Of a DNA stretch of 64,000 bases, positions 33,066-41,098 are shown piece by piece. The stretch spans positions 31,016-95,015 of the forward strand of contig CAUWCT010000002.1 of assembly GCA_963557065.1 (NCBI GenBank). The letters are read 5' to 3'. Position 1 is the first letter of the stretch; the number at the start of each line of letters is the position of its first letter. The notes under the pieces are model-generated. The model was not told the DNA's origin. It ran no database searches and was given only the letters and a program-made list of their open reading frames with translations. This stretch comes from UMGS1370 sp963557065. Lineage in GTDB: Bacteria > Bacillota > Clostridia > Lachnospirales > Lachnospiraceae. Position numbers and translations under genes: made by a program.

Positions 33066-34319
33066 TTACTCCTTTTTTCTCCTGTCTTCTAAGGCAGGTG
33101 TCTGATCCGGCTCATTCTCCATGGGAAAGTCCGCCGGTTTCAGATACCCAATGGGTCCATCGCCTGCTGCGCTTCCCTTTACATGGCACAAAGATCCATC
33201 TTCTAGTATTTTAACATTATTTTCAATAATGTGTACCCCTTTTTCACTTAAATTATGTAAAAAATTCTTATGAATCTCGGTTCCTTTTTCTTCCATCTCT
33301 TTTTCTGTATAAGTCCGCTCATAAACGCTAATCTCTCTGGATGTTATGGTCCCCCACCAGACGGGCAGGTAAAAATCCCCAAACAGCTTTGCCTGATGCT
33401 CTAACACAGTGGTTCTCCACAGGGTATCTTTTTTAGCCGGAACCATAAGTTTTGCAGAAAAATCTCCGATTTTTACCATCAGTCCTTTTTTCACAGTTCC
33501 TGTATCTGATAACACCTTATGAAGGATGGGAAATGTTTTCTGGTACTGGTAATTGGTCTTTGCCCGAATATCCGCATCTGCACAGACCGGATTTTCCCCA
33601 ATCGTCTCACCATTGTCATCTGTAATGGGAACCGCCCCCCGCACCAGAATCTGTCCCTTTTTCACCTCATCCCCTACAGCTGTCTGGGGAATGCCGGAAC
33701 GGACAATCATGTAGGTAATAACTCCATCATAATCTGCCACAATGTCACAGGCCGTTTCATTTTTTACCGGAATCTGAGATAAAACTTCGTTTTCTTTTAC
33801 CTGAATCATCAGCCTGGTGCCGGAAATTCTTGCAGACACCCATGTAATCTCCGGAAAAGCAGAACGGATAGACGCTTCCAGTTCTTCGCAGCTGACTGCT
33901 CCCTTTCGGATTCCGCAGGCAATCCCCCTGTCACTTAAAAAATCTGTCAACGTATCCTCTGTATAATGGTAATTGCCTAAAAAAGTAATATCCCATATAA
34001 AAAGAGACAGTGTATACAAAAGAATGAAAAAGCAGAAAAGCCCAATTCCATACCAGGCCCTCTTCTGATTTCTCTGCATAAAAAAAGGAAGTCCCCTTTT
34101 CTCTGTTATCACAAGCCGTACCTTTGCTTTTCCGGCATAAGCCCGAATTTTAAAAAAGTCCGGCAGGGTCATGGAAAAGCAGCAGACTCCGTTCTCGTAC
34201 TTTAAATCCCATATCTCAATATTTCCGGCGCTGCACAGGTTGAAAAAACGCTCCGGCGAATGCCCGGAAAGCCGAACCCGCACCACTCCTTTTAAGCTGT
34301 GAAGGATTTTTAAATACAT
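33066..34319 (-). CDS. yqfD: Sporulation protein YqfD
   Basis: 417 residues. One clear transmembrane helix near 90-112 (WYGIGLFCFFILLYTLSLFIW) after a cytoplasmic N-terminal domain (SLKGVVRVRLSGHSPERFFN), then a long extracytoplasmic part with a POTRA-like region (AFPEITWVSARISGTRLMIQVKE). This is the YqfD/SpoIV-type family, made in the mother cell under SigE in Bacillus and needed for efficient sporulation. The pairing with YqfC just upstream supports the call. Confidence 0.92.
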   Translation of the reverse strand: MYLKILHSLKGVVRVRLSGHSPERFFNLCSAGNIEIWDLKYENGVCCFSMTLPDFFKIRAYAGKAKVRLVITEKRGLPFFMQRNQKRAWYGIGLFCFFILLYTLSLFIWDITFLGNYHYTEDTLTDFLSDRGIACGIRKGAVSCEELEASIRSAFPEITWVSARISGTRLMIQVKENEVLSQIPVKNETACDIVADYDGVITYMIVRSGIPQTAVGDEVKKGQILVRGAVPITDDNGETIGENPVCADADIRAKTNYQYQKTFPILHKVLSDTGTVKKGLMVKIGDFSAKLMVPAKKDTLWRTTVLEHQAKLFGDFYLPVWWGTITSREISVYERTYTEKEMEEKGTEIHKNFLHNLSEKGVHIIENNVKILEDGSLCHVKGSAAGDGPIGYLKPADFPMENEPDQTPALEDRRKKE

Positions 34320-34334
34320 GACTCCACCATCCTT

Positions 34335-34616
34335 CTATTCAAATTGCACCGATTTAATCTGTCCGGTTATTTTCATCTCTTCCCTGGTATAATATTGGAT
34401 AGAAAGCCTGCTTCCTGACACCAGCAGTCTGCAGGTTTTTCCCTGAAGTTTAATCAGTTCATCGGTATAAAGGACAATGGTCCGATAATTTTCCACCAGC
34501 AGCGCCCTGCGGCCTGCAAAAGAAAGCATCATCTCTCCCATCACTACATCTTCAGGGAATTTTAAAGATGTAACCAGCAATTCTTTGGATTGTGCAAACA
34601 TCTTCCACTTCCGCAT
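34335..34616 (-). CDS. yqfC: YabP/YqfC family sporulation protein
   Basis: 93 residues. Small beta-rich protein with EVVMGEMMLSFAGRRALLVENYRTIVLYTDELIKLQG-type core, as in YqfC and YabP. YqfC is expressed in the mother cell during sporulation in Bacillus and always sits next to yqfD, as here (15-base gap). Confidence 0.88.
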   Translation of the reverse strand: MRKWKMFAQSKELLVTSLKFPEDVVMGEMMLSFAGRRALLVENYRTIVLYTDELIKLQGKTCRLLVSGSRLSIQYYTREEMKITGQIKSVQFE

Positions 34617-34649
34617 ATGTGATTTCTCTCTTAGTATATGCTTTCAGGC

Positions 34650-34681
34650 AAAGAAAAAGTCCCAGTTGTAAACTGGGACTT
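34650..34681 (-). terminator. Rho-independent terminator after rpsU
   Basis: Perfect 11-bp stem AAGTCCCAGTT/AACTGGGACTT with a 3-base loop, followed on the minus strand by TTTTTC. It ends the rpsU transcript just before yqfC. Confidence 0.9.
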
Positions 34682-34692
34682 TAGAATAAGCA

Positions 34693-34869
34693 TTAGTTAT
34701 ACTTACGCTTTCTTGCAGCTTCAGACTTTTTCTTACGTCTTACGCTTGGTTTCTCGTAATGCTCTCTTTTACGAATTTCCTGCTGAATGCCAGCCTTTGC
34801 GCAGTTTCTCTTGAATCTGCGTAAAGCGCTGTCTAAGCTCTCGTTATCTTTAACAATTACGTTTGACAT
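34693..34869 (-). CDS. rpsU: 30S ribosomal protein S21
   Basis: 58 residues from MSNVIVKDNESLDSALRRF; a longer frame adds 16 residues that are not part of S21. Very basic with the C-terminal RRKKKSEAARKRKYN. The protein joins the 30S platform and helps initiation. The gene is monocistronic: its own promoter lies at 34946-34973 and a terminator follows it. Confidence 0.95.
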   Translation of the reverse strand: MSNVIVKDNESLDSALRRFKRNCAKAGIQQEIRKREHYEKPSVRRKKKSEAARKRKYN

Positions 34870-34892
34870 AGCCTCACACCTAACCTCCCTCC

Positions 34893-34921
34893 AGTTGTGT
34901 AATTGTGCGTAATACAACTGT
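34893..34921 (-). promoter_or_regulatory. Hairpin in the rpsU leader
   Basis: CAGTTGT and ACAACTG pair just upstream of the GGAGGGAGG ribosome site. It could tune S21 translation; no known ribosomal leader family is recognised. Confidence 0.35.
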
Positions 34922-34945
34922 ATGGGTATTTTTCACACTGAATTG

Positions 34946-34973
34946 ATTATATCATAAATTTACCATACGTCAA
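34946..34973 (-). promoter_or_regulatory. Promoter of rpsU
   Basis: Minus-strand -35 TTGACG (34973-34968), 16-base spacer, -10 TATAAT (34951-34946), directly behind the alaS stop codon. Confidence 0.8.
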
Positions 34974-34980
34974 GAAGATT

Positions 34981-37623
34981 TTATGATTTTATCTGTTCTC
35001 CGACAACTTTTGCAGCTTCTTTTAACGCATCCTCCACTCCGGCAGGATTTTTTCCGCCTGCCTGAGCCATATTGGGGCGTCCGCCGCCGCCGCCGCCAAC
35101 CAGTCCGGCAATGGCTTTGATTAGGTTTCCTGCATGAGCGCCCATCTTCTGTGCTCCGTCTGTTACAGATGCCATTAAGTTTACTTTGCCGTCTGTTACA
35201 GATGCAATCACAACAACGCCTTCTCCCAGCTTTTCTTTTAACTGATCACCTAAGTTTCTCAGGCCGTTCATGTCTACGTCTGCAACCTTGACAGTCAGAA
35301 GCTTTACACCCTTAATTTCCTGAATCTGATCCATAACGTCGCCCATGGCTTCATTTGCCAGTTTACTCTTTAACTTTTCATTTTCAGAATGAAGGGCCTT
35401 GATCTCTTCTAACATGGCCTCTATCCTGGCATTTAAGGAAGCCGGAGTCGTCTTTGCTGTCTTTGCTGCTTGATGGAGTTCTTCCTCAGTTTCTTTATAG
35501 TAATTCATCAGACCATCTGAAGTCAGCGCTTCAATTCGGCGCACTCCTGCTGCAATACCTGCCTCTGATAAAATCTTAAATGCCTGAATAGAGCCAGTAT
35601 CAGAAACATGAGTACCGCCGCAAAGTTCTGTAGAGAAATCGCCCATTTTGACTACGCGGACTACTTCTCCGTATTTTTCTCCAAACAGCGCCATAGCGCC
35701 TGTCTTTTTTGCATCCTCTAAAGACATCTCCTTGGTCACAACCGGTAAGGAGTGCTGGATTTCTTCATTTACAATGGCCTCGACTTTTGCAATTTCTTCT
35801 GCAGTCATGGCAGAGAAATGGGTAAAGTCAAAACGGAGACGATCTGCAGAAACCAGGGAACCTGCCTGCTCTACATGGGTACCTAAAACAGTACGTAACG
35901 CCTTGTGAAGCAAATGAGTAGCGCTGTGATTCTTTTCTGTCAAACGGCGCATCTTTTCGCATACCTTTAAGGTAACAGTCTCGCCGGTCTGCAGCATTCC
36001 TTTTACCATAACACCTACGTGGCCTACCTTGCCGCCCTGCAAATGAATGGTATCTTCTACCTTAAATTCGCCGCCTGCGCTGACAATGGTACCCACGTCG
36101 CCCTGCTGACCGCCCATGGTGCCGTAAAATGGAGTCTCTTCTACTAAAACAGTACCTCTCTGGCCGTCTGTCAGGGCTTCTACAATCTCGTCCTCTGTGG
36201 TCAGCACCGTAATCTTAGAGTCATGTACCAGACGATCGTAGCCCACAAATTTTGTAGTAATGGCAGCGTCAATGGACTGGTATACGGTAACGTCTGCTCC
36301 CATATAATTTGTCGTTTTTCTGGCTTTTCTGGCCTTTTCTTTCTGTTCCTTCATAGAAGCGGCAAATCCTTCTTCGTCTACTTCCATGCCTTTTTCTTCT
36401 AAGATTTCCTTGGTTAAGTCTACAGGAAATCCATAGGTATCGTACAATTTAAACGCATCTGCTCCGGAAAGTACCCTGGTGCCTTCTGCGCTCATCTTTT
36501 CTTCCATCTCTGCTAAAATGGCAAGACCCTGGTCGATGGTTTTATTGAATTTCTCCTCTTCTTCAGAAAGGACTTTGAAAATCATAGCCTTCTTTTCTTC
36601 CAGCTCCGGATAGCCGTCCTTGGACAGGCTGATAACTGTGCTGCTCAAATCTGCCAGGAACTTGCCTTCAATGCCAAGCTTTCTGCCATGGCGGGCAGCG
36701 CGGCGCAGAAGACGGCGGAGTACATAGCCCCTTCCCTCATTGGACGGCATAATTCCGTCAGAAATCATAAAGGTACAGGATTTGATATGATCGGTAACAA
36801 TACGAAGGGATACGTCCGTCTCGTGATCCTTCTGGTACTCTGCATGAGCCAACTCGCATACCCTGTCTAACAAAGCCTTATTCGTATCCACAGTAAATAA
36901 AGAATCAACGTCCTGGACTACAACTGCCAGACGCTCCAAGCCCATACCGGTATCAATGTTTTTCTGTGCCAGATCGCTGTAATTGCCATGACCGTCATTA
37001 TCAAACTGGGTAAATACGTTATTCCATACCTCAATATACCGGTCGCATTCGCAGCCAACGGTACAATCCGGTTTGCCGCAGCCGTATTTTTCGCCTCTGT
37101 CATAATAGATTTCGGAACAGGGACCGCAGGGACCGGAGCCATGCTCCCAGAAGTTGTCCTCTTTTCCAAAGCGGAAAATCCGTTCTGCCGGGATTCCGAT
37201 CTCTTTATTCCAGATCTCAAATGCCTCATCATCATCTACATAAATCGACGGATATAACCGGTCTGGATCCAGGCCGACTACCTGAGTCAAAAATTCCCAG
37301 GACCAGGCGATTGCCTCATGCTTAAAATAATCGCCAAAAGAAAAATTGCCCAGCATCTCAAAAAATGTGCCATGTCTTGCTGTTTTTCCAATATTTTCAA
37401 TATCGCCGGTACGGATACACTTCTGACAGGTACACACTCTGGTTCTCGGTGGAATCTCCTGACCGGTAAAATAAGGCTTTAATGGAGCCATACCGGAGTT
37501 AATCAGCAATAAACTGTTGTCATTATGCGGAACCAGGGAGAAGCTCTTCATAGCCAGATGTCCCTTGCTCTCAAAAAACTCCAGGAACATTCTCCTTAAT
37601 TCGTTTACACCATACTTCTGCAC
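34981..37623 (-). CDS. alaS: Alanyl-tRNA synthetase
   Basis: 880 residues, full length class II synthetase. The catalytic domain begins MQKYGVNELRRMFLEFFESKGH; the editing domain carries the zinc/His site HSATHLLHKALRTVLG and CGGTHVSDTGS; the C-terminal DHHA1 part ends with the glycine-rich GLVGGGGGGRPNMAQAGGKNP. No T-box leader is visible in the short upstream region, so it appears not to be controlled by uncharged tRNA-Ala through that mechanism. A 42-residue membrane protein gene lies 18 bases upstream and probably shares the promoter. Confidence 0.97.
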   Translation of the reverse strand: MQKYGVNELRRMFLEFFESKGHLAMKSFSLVPHNDNSLLLINSGMAPLKPYFTGQEIPPRTRVCTCQKCIRTGDIENIGKTARHGTFFEMLGNFSFGDYFKHEAIAWSWEFLTQVVGLDPDRLYPSIYVDDDEAFEIWNKEIGIPAERIFRFGKEDNFWEHGSGPCGPCSEIYYDRGEKYGCGKPDCTVGCECDRYIEVWNNVFTQFDNDGHGNYSDLAQKNIDTGMGLERLAVVVQDVDSLFTVDTNKALLDRVCELAHAEYQKDHETDVSLRIVTDHIKSCTFMISDGIMPSNEGRGYVLRRLLRRAARHGRKLGIEGKFLADLSSTVISLSKDGYPELEEKKAMIFKVLSEEEEKFNKTIDQGLAILAEMEEKMSAEGTRVLSGADAFKLYDTYGFPVDLTKEILEEKGMEVDEEGFAASMKEQKEKARKARKTTNYMGADVTVYQSIDAAITTKFVGYDRLVHDSKITVLTTEDEIVEALTDGQRGTVLVEETPFYGTMGGQQGDVGTIVSAGGEFKVEDTIHLQGGKVGHVGVMVKGMLQTGETVTLKVCEKMRRLTEKNHSATHLLHKALRTVLGTHVEQAGSLVSADRLRFDFTHFSAMTAEEIAKVEAIVNEEIQHSLPVVTKEMSLEDAKKTGAMALFGEKYGEVVRVVKMGDFSTELCGGTHVSDTGSIQAFKILSEAGIAAGVRRIEALTSDGLMNYYKETEEELHQAAKTAKTTPASLNARIEAMLEEIKALHSENEKLKSKLANEAMGDVMDQIQEIKGVKLLTVKVADVDMNGLRNLGDQLKEKLGEGVVVIASVTDGKVNLMASVTDGAQKMGAHAGNLIKAIAGLVGGGGGGRPNMAQAGGKNPAGVEDALKEAAKVVGEQIKS

Positions 37624-37641
37624 GTTTCTAGTCCTCCAAAC

Positions 37642-37770
37642 TTATTGGTTCGTCTTTTGCGAATCCTTTTTATCCCTGAATTTTTTGCCCAATACAATGC
37701 CTGCCCATGCGACAGCGGCAAATATGGCTGCTTTTACTGAATATCCAATGAAACTGCTCACAAATCCCAT
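37642..37770 (-). CDS. Small single-span membrane protein upstream of alaS
   Basis: 42 residues, MGFVSSFIGYSVKAAIFAAV and onward, with one transmembrane helix (about 9-27) and a basic tail (KKFRDKKDSQKTNQ). I choose the ATG at 37770 because AAGGAGG precedes it by 9 bases; a 66-residue extension has no such site. No known family recognised. It lies between the alaS promoter and alaS, so it is expressed with the synthetase. Confidence 0.65.
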   Translation of the reverse strand: MGFVSSFIGYSVKAAIFAAVAWAGIVLGKKFRDKKDSQKTNQ

Positions 37771-37820
37771 TTGCAATAACCTCCTTGTGAAGCTGCTTTT
37801 GCAGCCTATCCATTCTTTAT

Positions 37821-37849
37821 ATCCTAACATAGGAAAAATCATTTATCAA
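37821..37849 (-). promoter_or_regulatory. Promoter of the small membrane protein and alaS
   Basis: Minus-strand -35 TTGATA (37849-37844), 17-base spacer, -10 TAGGAT (37826-37821), about 50 bases before the small gene. Confidence 0.6.
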
Positions 37850-37871
37850 GTAGAGAAAAGAAAAACTATTG

Positions 37872-37896
37872 AAAAAGAACCCCGAAAACGGGATTC
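37872..37896 (-). terminator. Rho-independent terminator after the LprI-like gene
   Basis: GAATCCCG/CGGGGTTC stem with a TTTT loop, followed by TTTTT on the minus strand. Confidence 0.85.
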
Positions 37897-37906
37897 TCAA
37901 AAAGGC

Positions 37907-38692
37907 TTATTTTAGATAATTCTGATAGCTGTCCAGCAGTTCATAGGCCCGCTGTCGGGTGGATGCGGCTAAGGAAGCTGTATACTCTGCACTTTCAATG
38001 GAACCTCCGCTGCTTTTAGGCGCTGCCTTTTCCGCCTGAGCGTCTCTGTCATTCATCCACTTACGCTGGTCTTTTGCCAGCGCCTGCTGTTCGTCTGTAT
38101 TTAAGCATTCCATAATCAGACTGTACACATTGTTTAACTCTGTCTCCCACAGCTTTCTCTCTGTCTCTGCCAGAGATTTAATGGAATAGGCCGTCGATTC
38201 TACCTGGCTGTCCCGCATCTGCTGAATCTGGTCATCCAGTTCCTCCAGACGTTTTTTATTTTCCTCATAAACAGATGGTGCTTCTTCTGTCTGAATCATA
38301 TTTGCACTGGCCAGGGCAGGCTGCTTTGCTGCCCCGGCGTCAGCTTCATCTGACAAAATTTTCTGTTCCACAATCGTTTCTGTCTCAGAAACCGAATCCG
38401 ACGTTTCTGAGAAAACAGAAGACTCTATGGGATGTGTAAGATTAGACTCCTGTGCTTCTTTAGCTGCGTACAAAGAGTTCTGTACGTCGGCACTTCGCAG
38501 CCTGGGCTCGGAAAATCCCCCGCTCTCAGGCTCTCCTGTTGTCTCTGTAAAAGACAGTGGCCGGGCAGTATCTTCTATTGCGTACATTCTCTCCTGTTTT
38601 GTTATATAATGATCGGTATAGGCGGTAATCGAGGTTCCGACAATCAGAATGCCGGCCACCAGAGCCAGTCTTTTAAAGCTGCTTTTTGCCAT
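37907..38692 (-). CDS. Membrane-anchored LprI-like (DUF1311) protein
   Basis: 261 residues. N-terminal membrane anchor or signal (LALVAGILIVGTSITAY), a long Ser/Glu/Thr-rich region (about 35-140), a helical stretch (ENKKRLEELDDQIQQMRD), then the DUF1311 domain of lysozyme-inhibitor LprI type: TERKLWETELNNVYSLIMECL, LAKDQRKWMNDRDAQ and GGSIESAEY near the end. LprI of Mycobacterium inhibits lysozyme; in Firmicutes the role is unknown, and the two cysteines used there are not conserved here. A stand-alone gene with its own terminator. Confidence 0.75.
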   Translation of the reverse strand: MAKSSFKRLALVAGILIVGTSITAYTDHYITKQERMYAIEDTARPLSFTETTGEPESGGFSEPRLRSADVQNSLYAAKEAQESNLTHPIESSVFSETSDSVSETETIVEQKILSDEADAGAAKQPALASANMIQTEEAPSVYEENKKRLEELDDQIQQMRDSQVESTAYSIKSLAETERKLWETELNNVYSLIMECLNTDEQQALAKDQRKWMNDRDAQAEKAAPKSSGGSIESAEYTASLAASTRQRAYELLDSYQNYLK

Positions 38693-38817
38693 TCCAGTCC
38701 CTTTCCTTTGCTGTTTCTTGGGCTTCTAATCTTACTGTTGTTAAGATAACACAATTTCTTCCGAAAAGGAATAGACTACCAAAAAGCGTAATATATTGTA
38801 AGGTTTACGTAATATTT

Positions 38818-39297
38818 TTATTCCACTCCAGGATCGGTTAAAAGATTGTCTCCCAGTGCAGCTGCTACCGCCATCTTATCACACCGCTCATTTTCCGGGT
38901 GGCCTGCATGACCTTTTACCCAGATAAACCGGACCTGGTGAGGTTCTTTGGCTTTTAAAAGACGTTTCCACAGATCAATATTTTTAACCGGGCCGGATTT
39001 GCCCCGTATCCAGTTGTGAGCCACCCAGTTGTCAATCCATTTCTGATTAAATGCGTCAATTAAATACTTGGAATCTGAATACAGATCCACCTGGCAGGGA
39101 CGATTTAACACCTCCAGTCCCACAATGGCAGCAAGAAGTTCCATCCGGTTGTTGGTTGTTTTTACAAATCCTGCGGACATGGTCTTTTCATGAAGCGTTC
39201 CGGAAGAATCCGTAAAATGAAGGACAACTCCGTATCCTCCCGGCCCGTCCGGATTTCCTCTGGCAGAACCATCCGTATAAATTTGTACCTTTGTCAT
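38818..39297 (-). CDS. rnhA: Ribonuclease HI
   Basis: 159 residues. Degrades the RNA strand of RNA:DNA hybrids. The four acidic catalytic residues are visible in order: YTDGSARGNPDGPGG, NNRMELLAAI, LYSDSKYLID and ERCDKMA; the His-loop is WVKGHAGHPENE. It follows the beta-CASP hydrolase gene with a 12-base gap and is the last gene of that operon. Confidence 0.95.
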   Translation of the reverse strand: MTKVQIYTDGSARGNPDGPGGYGVVLHFTDSSGTLHEKTMSAGFVKTTNNRMELLAAIVGLEVLNRPCQVDLYSDSKYLIDAFNQKWIDNWVAHNWIRGKSGPVKNIDLWKRLLKAKEPHQVRFIWVKGHAGHPENERCDKMAVAAALGDNLLTDPGVE

Positions 39298-39309
39298 ACA
39301 TTCTGTCTC

Positions 39310-40911
39310 CTATCTGTCCCATTTATCGCATAAAGCATGAATCTGATCCGCAAATTTGGCCAGATCCTTATTGGCTCCGCCCTCATTGTGACGGATAACC
39401 TGAAGAAGCCTCTCTCCTGCAGCAACCAGCCTTCCATAAACACCGATAGCCTTCCTCTGGGCAGCTTTGGCTTTACTAATCGGAACACCGGATGTCTCGG
39501 TAATCCACTGATTGGCTGCCAAATCAAAGACTGATCCGGAAAACGGCGCTTCTGCGGTAAGGCCGTATTCCTGATTCAGGGTCATGGCAAAGCTGGTGCA
39601 CACCGTATCTTCCCCATGAACCATAAAAACCCGTTCCGGCTTCTTTTCAAAGGCCCCGATCCACTCTAAGAGTCCGTTCCGGTCTGCATGACCGCTTAAC
39701 CCCTCTACATTGACAATCCTGGCTTCTACGTCAATGGTCTCGCCAAACAGTTTAACCGTTTTTCCACCTTCTACCAGCGTCCGCCCCAAAGTGCCTTCTG
39801 CCTGATATCCTGCAAACACAATGGTACTTTCCGGCCGCCACAGATTGTGTTTTAAATGGTGACGGATCCGACCTGCATCACACATTCCGGCCGCAGAAAT
39901 GATAACCTTTGGTTTCGTATCAAAATTAATGTTTTTGGAATCCTCACTGGTAATGGACAGTTTCAGTCCCTTAAATCCAATGGGATTGATTCCCTGACGG
40001 ACTAATTCCTTGGTCTCGTCATCATAGCACTCCAACTCATTTTCCTTAAATACCTGAGTAGCCTCTACGGCCATGGGGCTGTCTACATAGACTTCAAAAT
40101 TGTCATGCCCCTTTACCAGACCCTGCGCCTTAATACTCCGGATAAAATACAGAAGTTCCTGGGTTCTTCCTACTGCAAAGGCCGGAATCACCACATTGCC
40201 GCCTGCATCCAGAGTGCTTTGAATCACGTCAGCCAATTCCTGAATGTGATCCGTTCCCCGTTTATGATACCGATCTCCATAGGTACATTCCATTAAAACA
40301 TAATCCGCATCCTTAATATACTGGGGGTCCCGAATCAGAGGTTTATTCTTGTTGCCGATATCGCCGGAAAATACCAGCTTCTTTTCCACTCCGTTTTCTC
40401 TTGCCCACACTTCAATGGAAGCCGAGCCAAGCAGATGGCCTGCGTCAATGAAACGGACAGAAAATTCATCGCAAAATTCTATTTTTTCTCCATAACGGCA
40501 GGGCTTAAACAGCTTTAAAACCCCCTGGGCATCCTCCATGGTATAAACCGGCGGAACTTCTGCCTGACCAGCACGTCTGGCCTTCCGGTTTTTCCACTCT
40601 GCTTCCATCTCCTGAATATGTGCGGAATCTTTTAGCATAATGTCGCACAGATCCGCTGTGGCATCTGTAGTAACAACCGAACCCCGAAATCCTTTTGCAT
40701 AAATCAGAGGAAGATGGCCTGCATGATCAATGTGGGCATGGGTAAGGAGTACATAGTCAATTTCTGAACAGCTTACAGGCAGTTCTGCATTTTCGTAGAC
40801 ATTTACCCCCTGCTCCATACCGCAGTCAATCAGGATTTTCTTTTGCCCTACCTCCAGGTAATGGCAGCTTCCAGTTACCTCATGATCTGCTCCGATAAAC
40901 ATAAGCTTCAT
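39310..40911 (-). CDS. Beta-CASP metallo-beta-lactamase-fold RNA hydrolase
   Basis: 533 residues. The zinc motif HAHIDHAGHLPLIYAKGFRG (HxHxDH) is followed by LMECTYGDRYH, HLKHNLWRPESTIVFAGYQAEGTLGR and VNVEGLSGHADRNGL, the beta-CASP signatures shared with RNase J-like and CPSF73-like nucleases. The family in Firmicutes is annotated as an RNA metallo-hydrolase; pairing with rnhA supports a nucleic-acid role. GGAGGGG lies 7 bases before the start. Confidence 0.9.
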   Translation of the reverse strand: MKLMFIGADHEVTGSCHYLEVGQKKILIDCGMEQGVNVYENAELPVSCSEIDYVLLTHAHIDHAGHLPLIYAKGFRGSVVTTDATADLCDIMLKDSAHIQEMEAEWKNRKARRAGQAEVPPVYTMEDAQGVLKLFKPCRYGEKIEFCDEFSVRFIDAGHLLGSASIEVWARENGVEKKLVFSGDIGNKNKPLIRDPQYIKDADYVLMECTYGDRYHKRGTDHIQELADVIQSTLDAGGNVVIPAFAVGRTQELLYFIRSIKAQGLVKGHDNFEVYVDSPMAVEATQVFKENELECYDDETKELVRQGINPIGFKGLKLSITSEDSKNINFDTKPKVIISAAGMCDAGRIRHHLKHNLWRPESTIVFAGYQAEGTLGRTLVEGGKTVKLFGETIDVEARIVNVEGLSGHADRNGLLEWIGAFEKKPERVFMVHGEDTVCTSFAMTLNQEYGLTAEAPFSGSVFDLAANQWITETSGVPISKAKAAQRKAIGVYGRLVAAGERLLQVIRHNEGGANKDLAKFADQIHALCDKWDR

Positions 40912-40987
40912 AAAACACCCCTCCTGTCAGCAATTTTAAACGGAAACATCTGCCCTGGGCAGCGCTCCCGGATATCTTGTAACAAAC

Positions 40988-41031
40988 ACAGACAGGAAAT
41001 CCCCTGTATACTCAGCGAACCCCCTGTCTGT
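40988..41031 (-). promoter_or_regulatory. Inverted repeat in the leader of the beta-CASP/rnhA operon
   Basis: ACAGACAGG (40988-40996) and its complement CCTGTCTGT (41023-41031) can form a 9-bp stem in the ~155-base leader between promoter and start codon. Purpose unknown. Confidence 0.4.
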
Positions 41032-41069
41032 ATCACGTCCTTAACAAACACACCCTCTCAAGTGTTTAC

Positions 41070-41098
41070 ATTATACCACAAATTAAATGATAATGCAA
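41070..41098 (-). promoter_or_regulatory. Promoter of the beta-CASP/rnhA operon
   Basis: Minus-strand -35 TTGCAT (41098-41093), which overlaps the last codons of spoIVA, 17-base spacer, and an extended -10 TGGTATAAT (TATAAT 41075-41070). Confidence 0.78.

Noticed and set aside
34981..37623. T-box leader for alaS
   Set aside because: The space between the promoter and alaS is taken by a small gene and is too short; no T-box motif seen.
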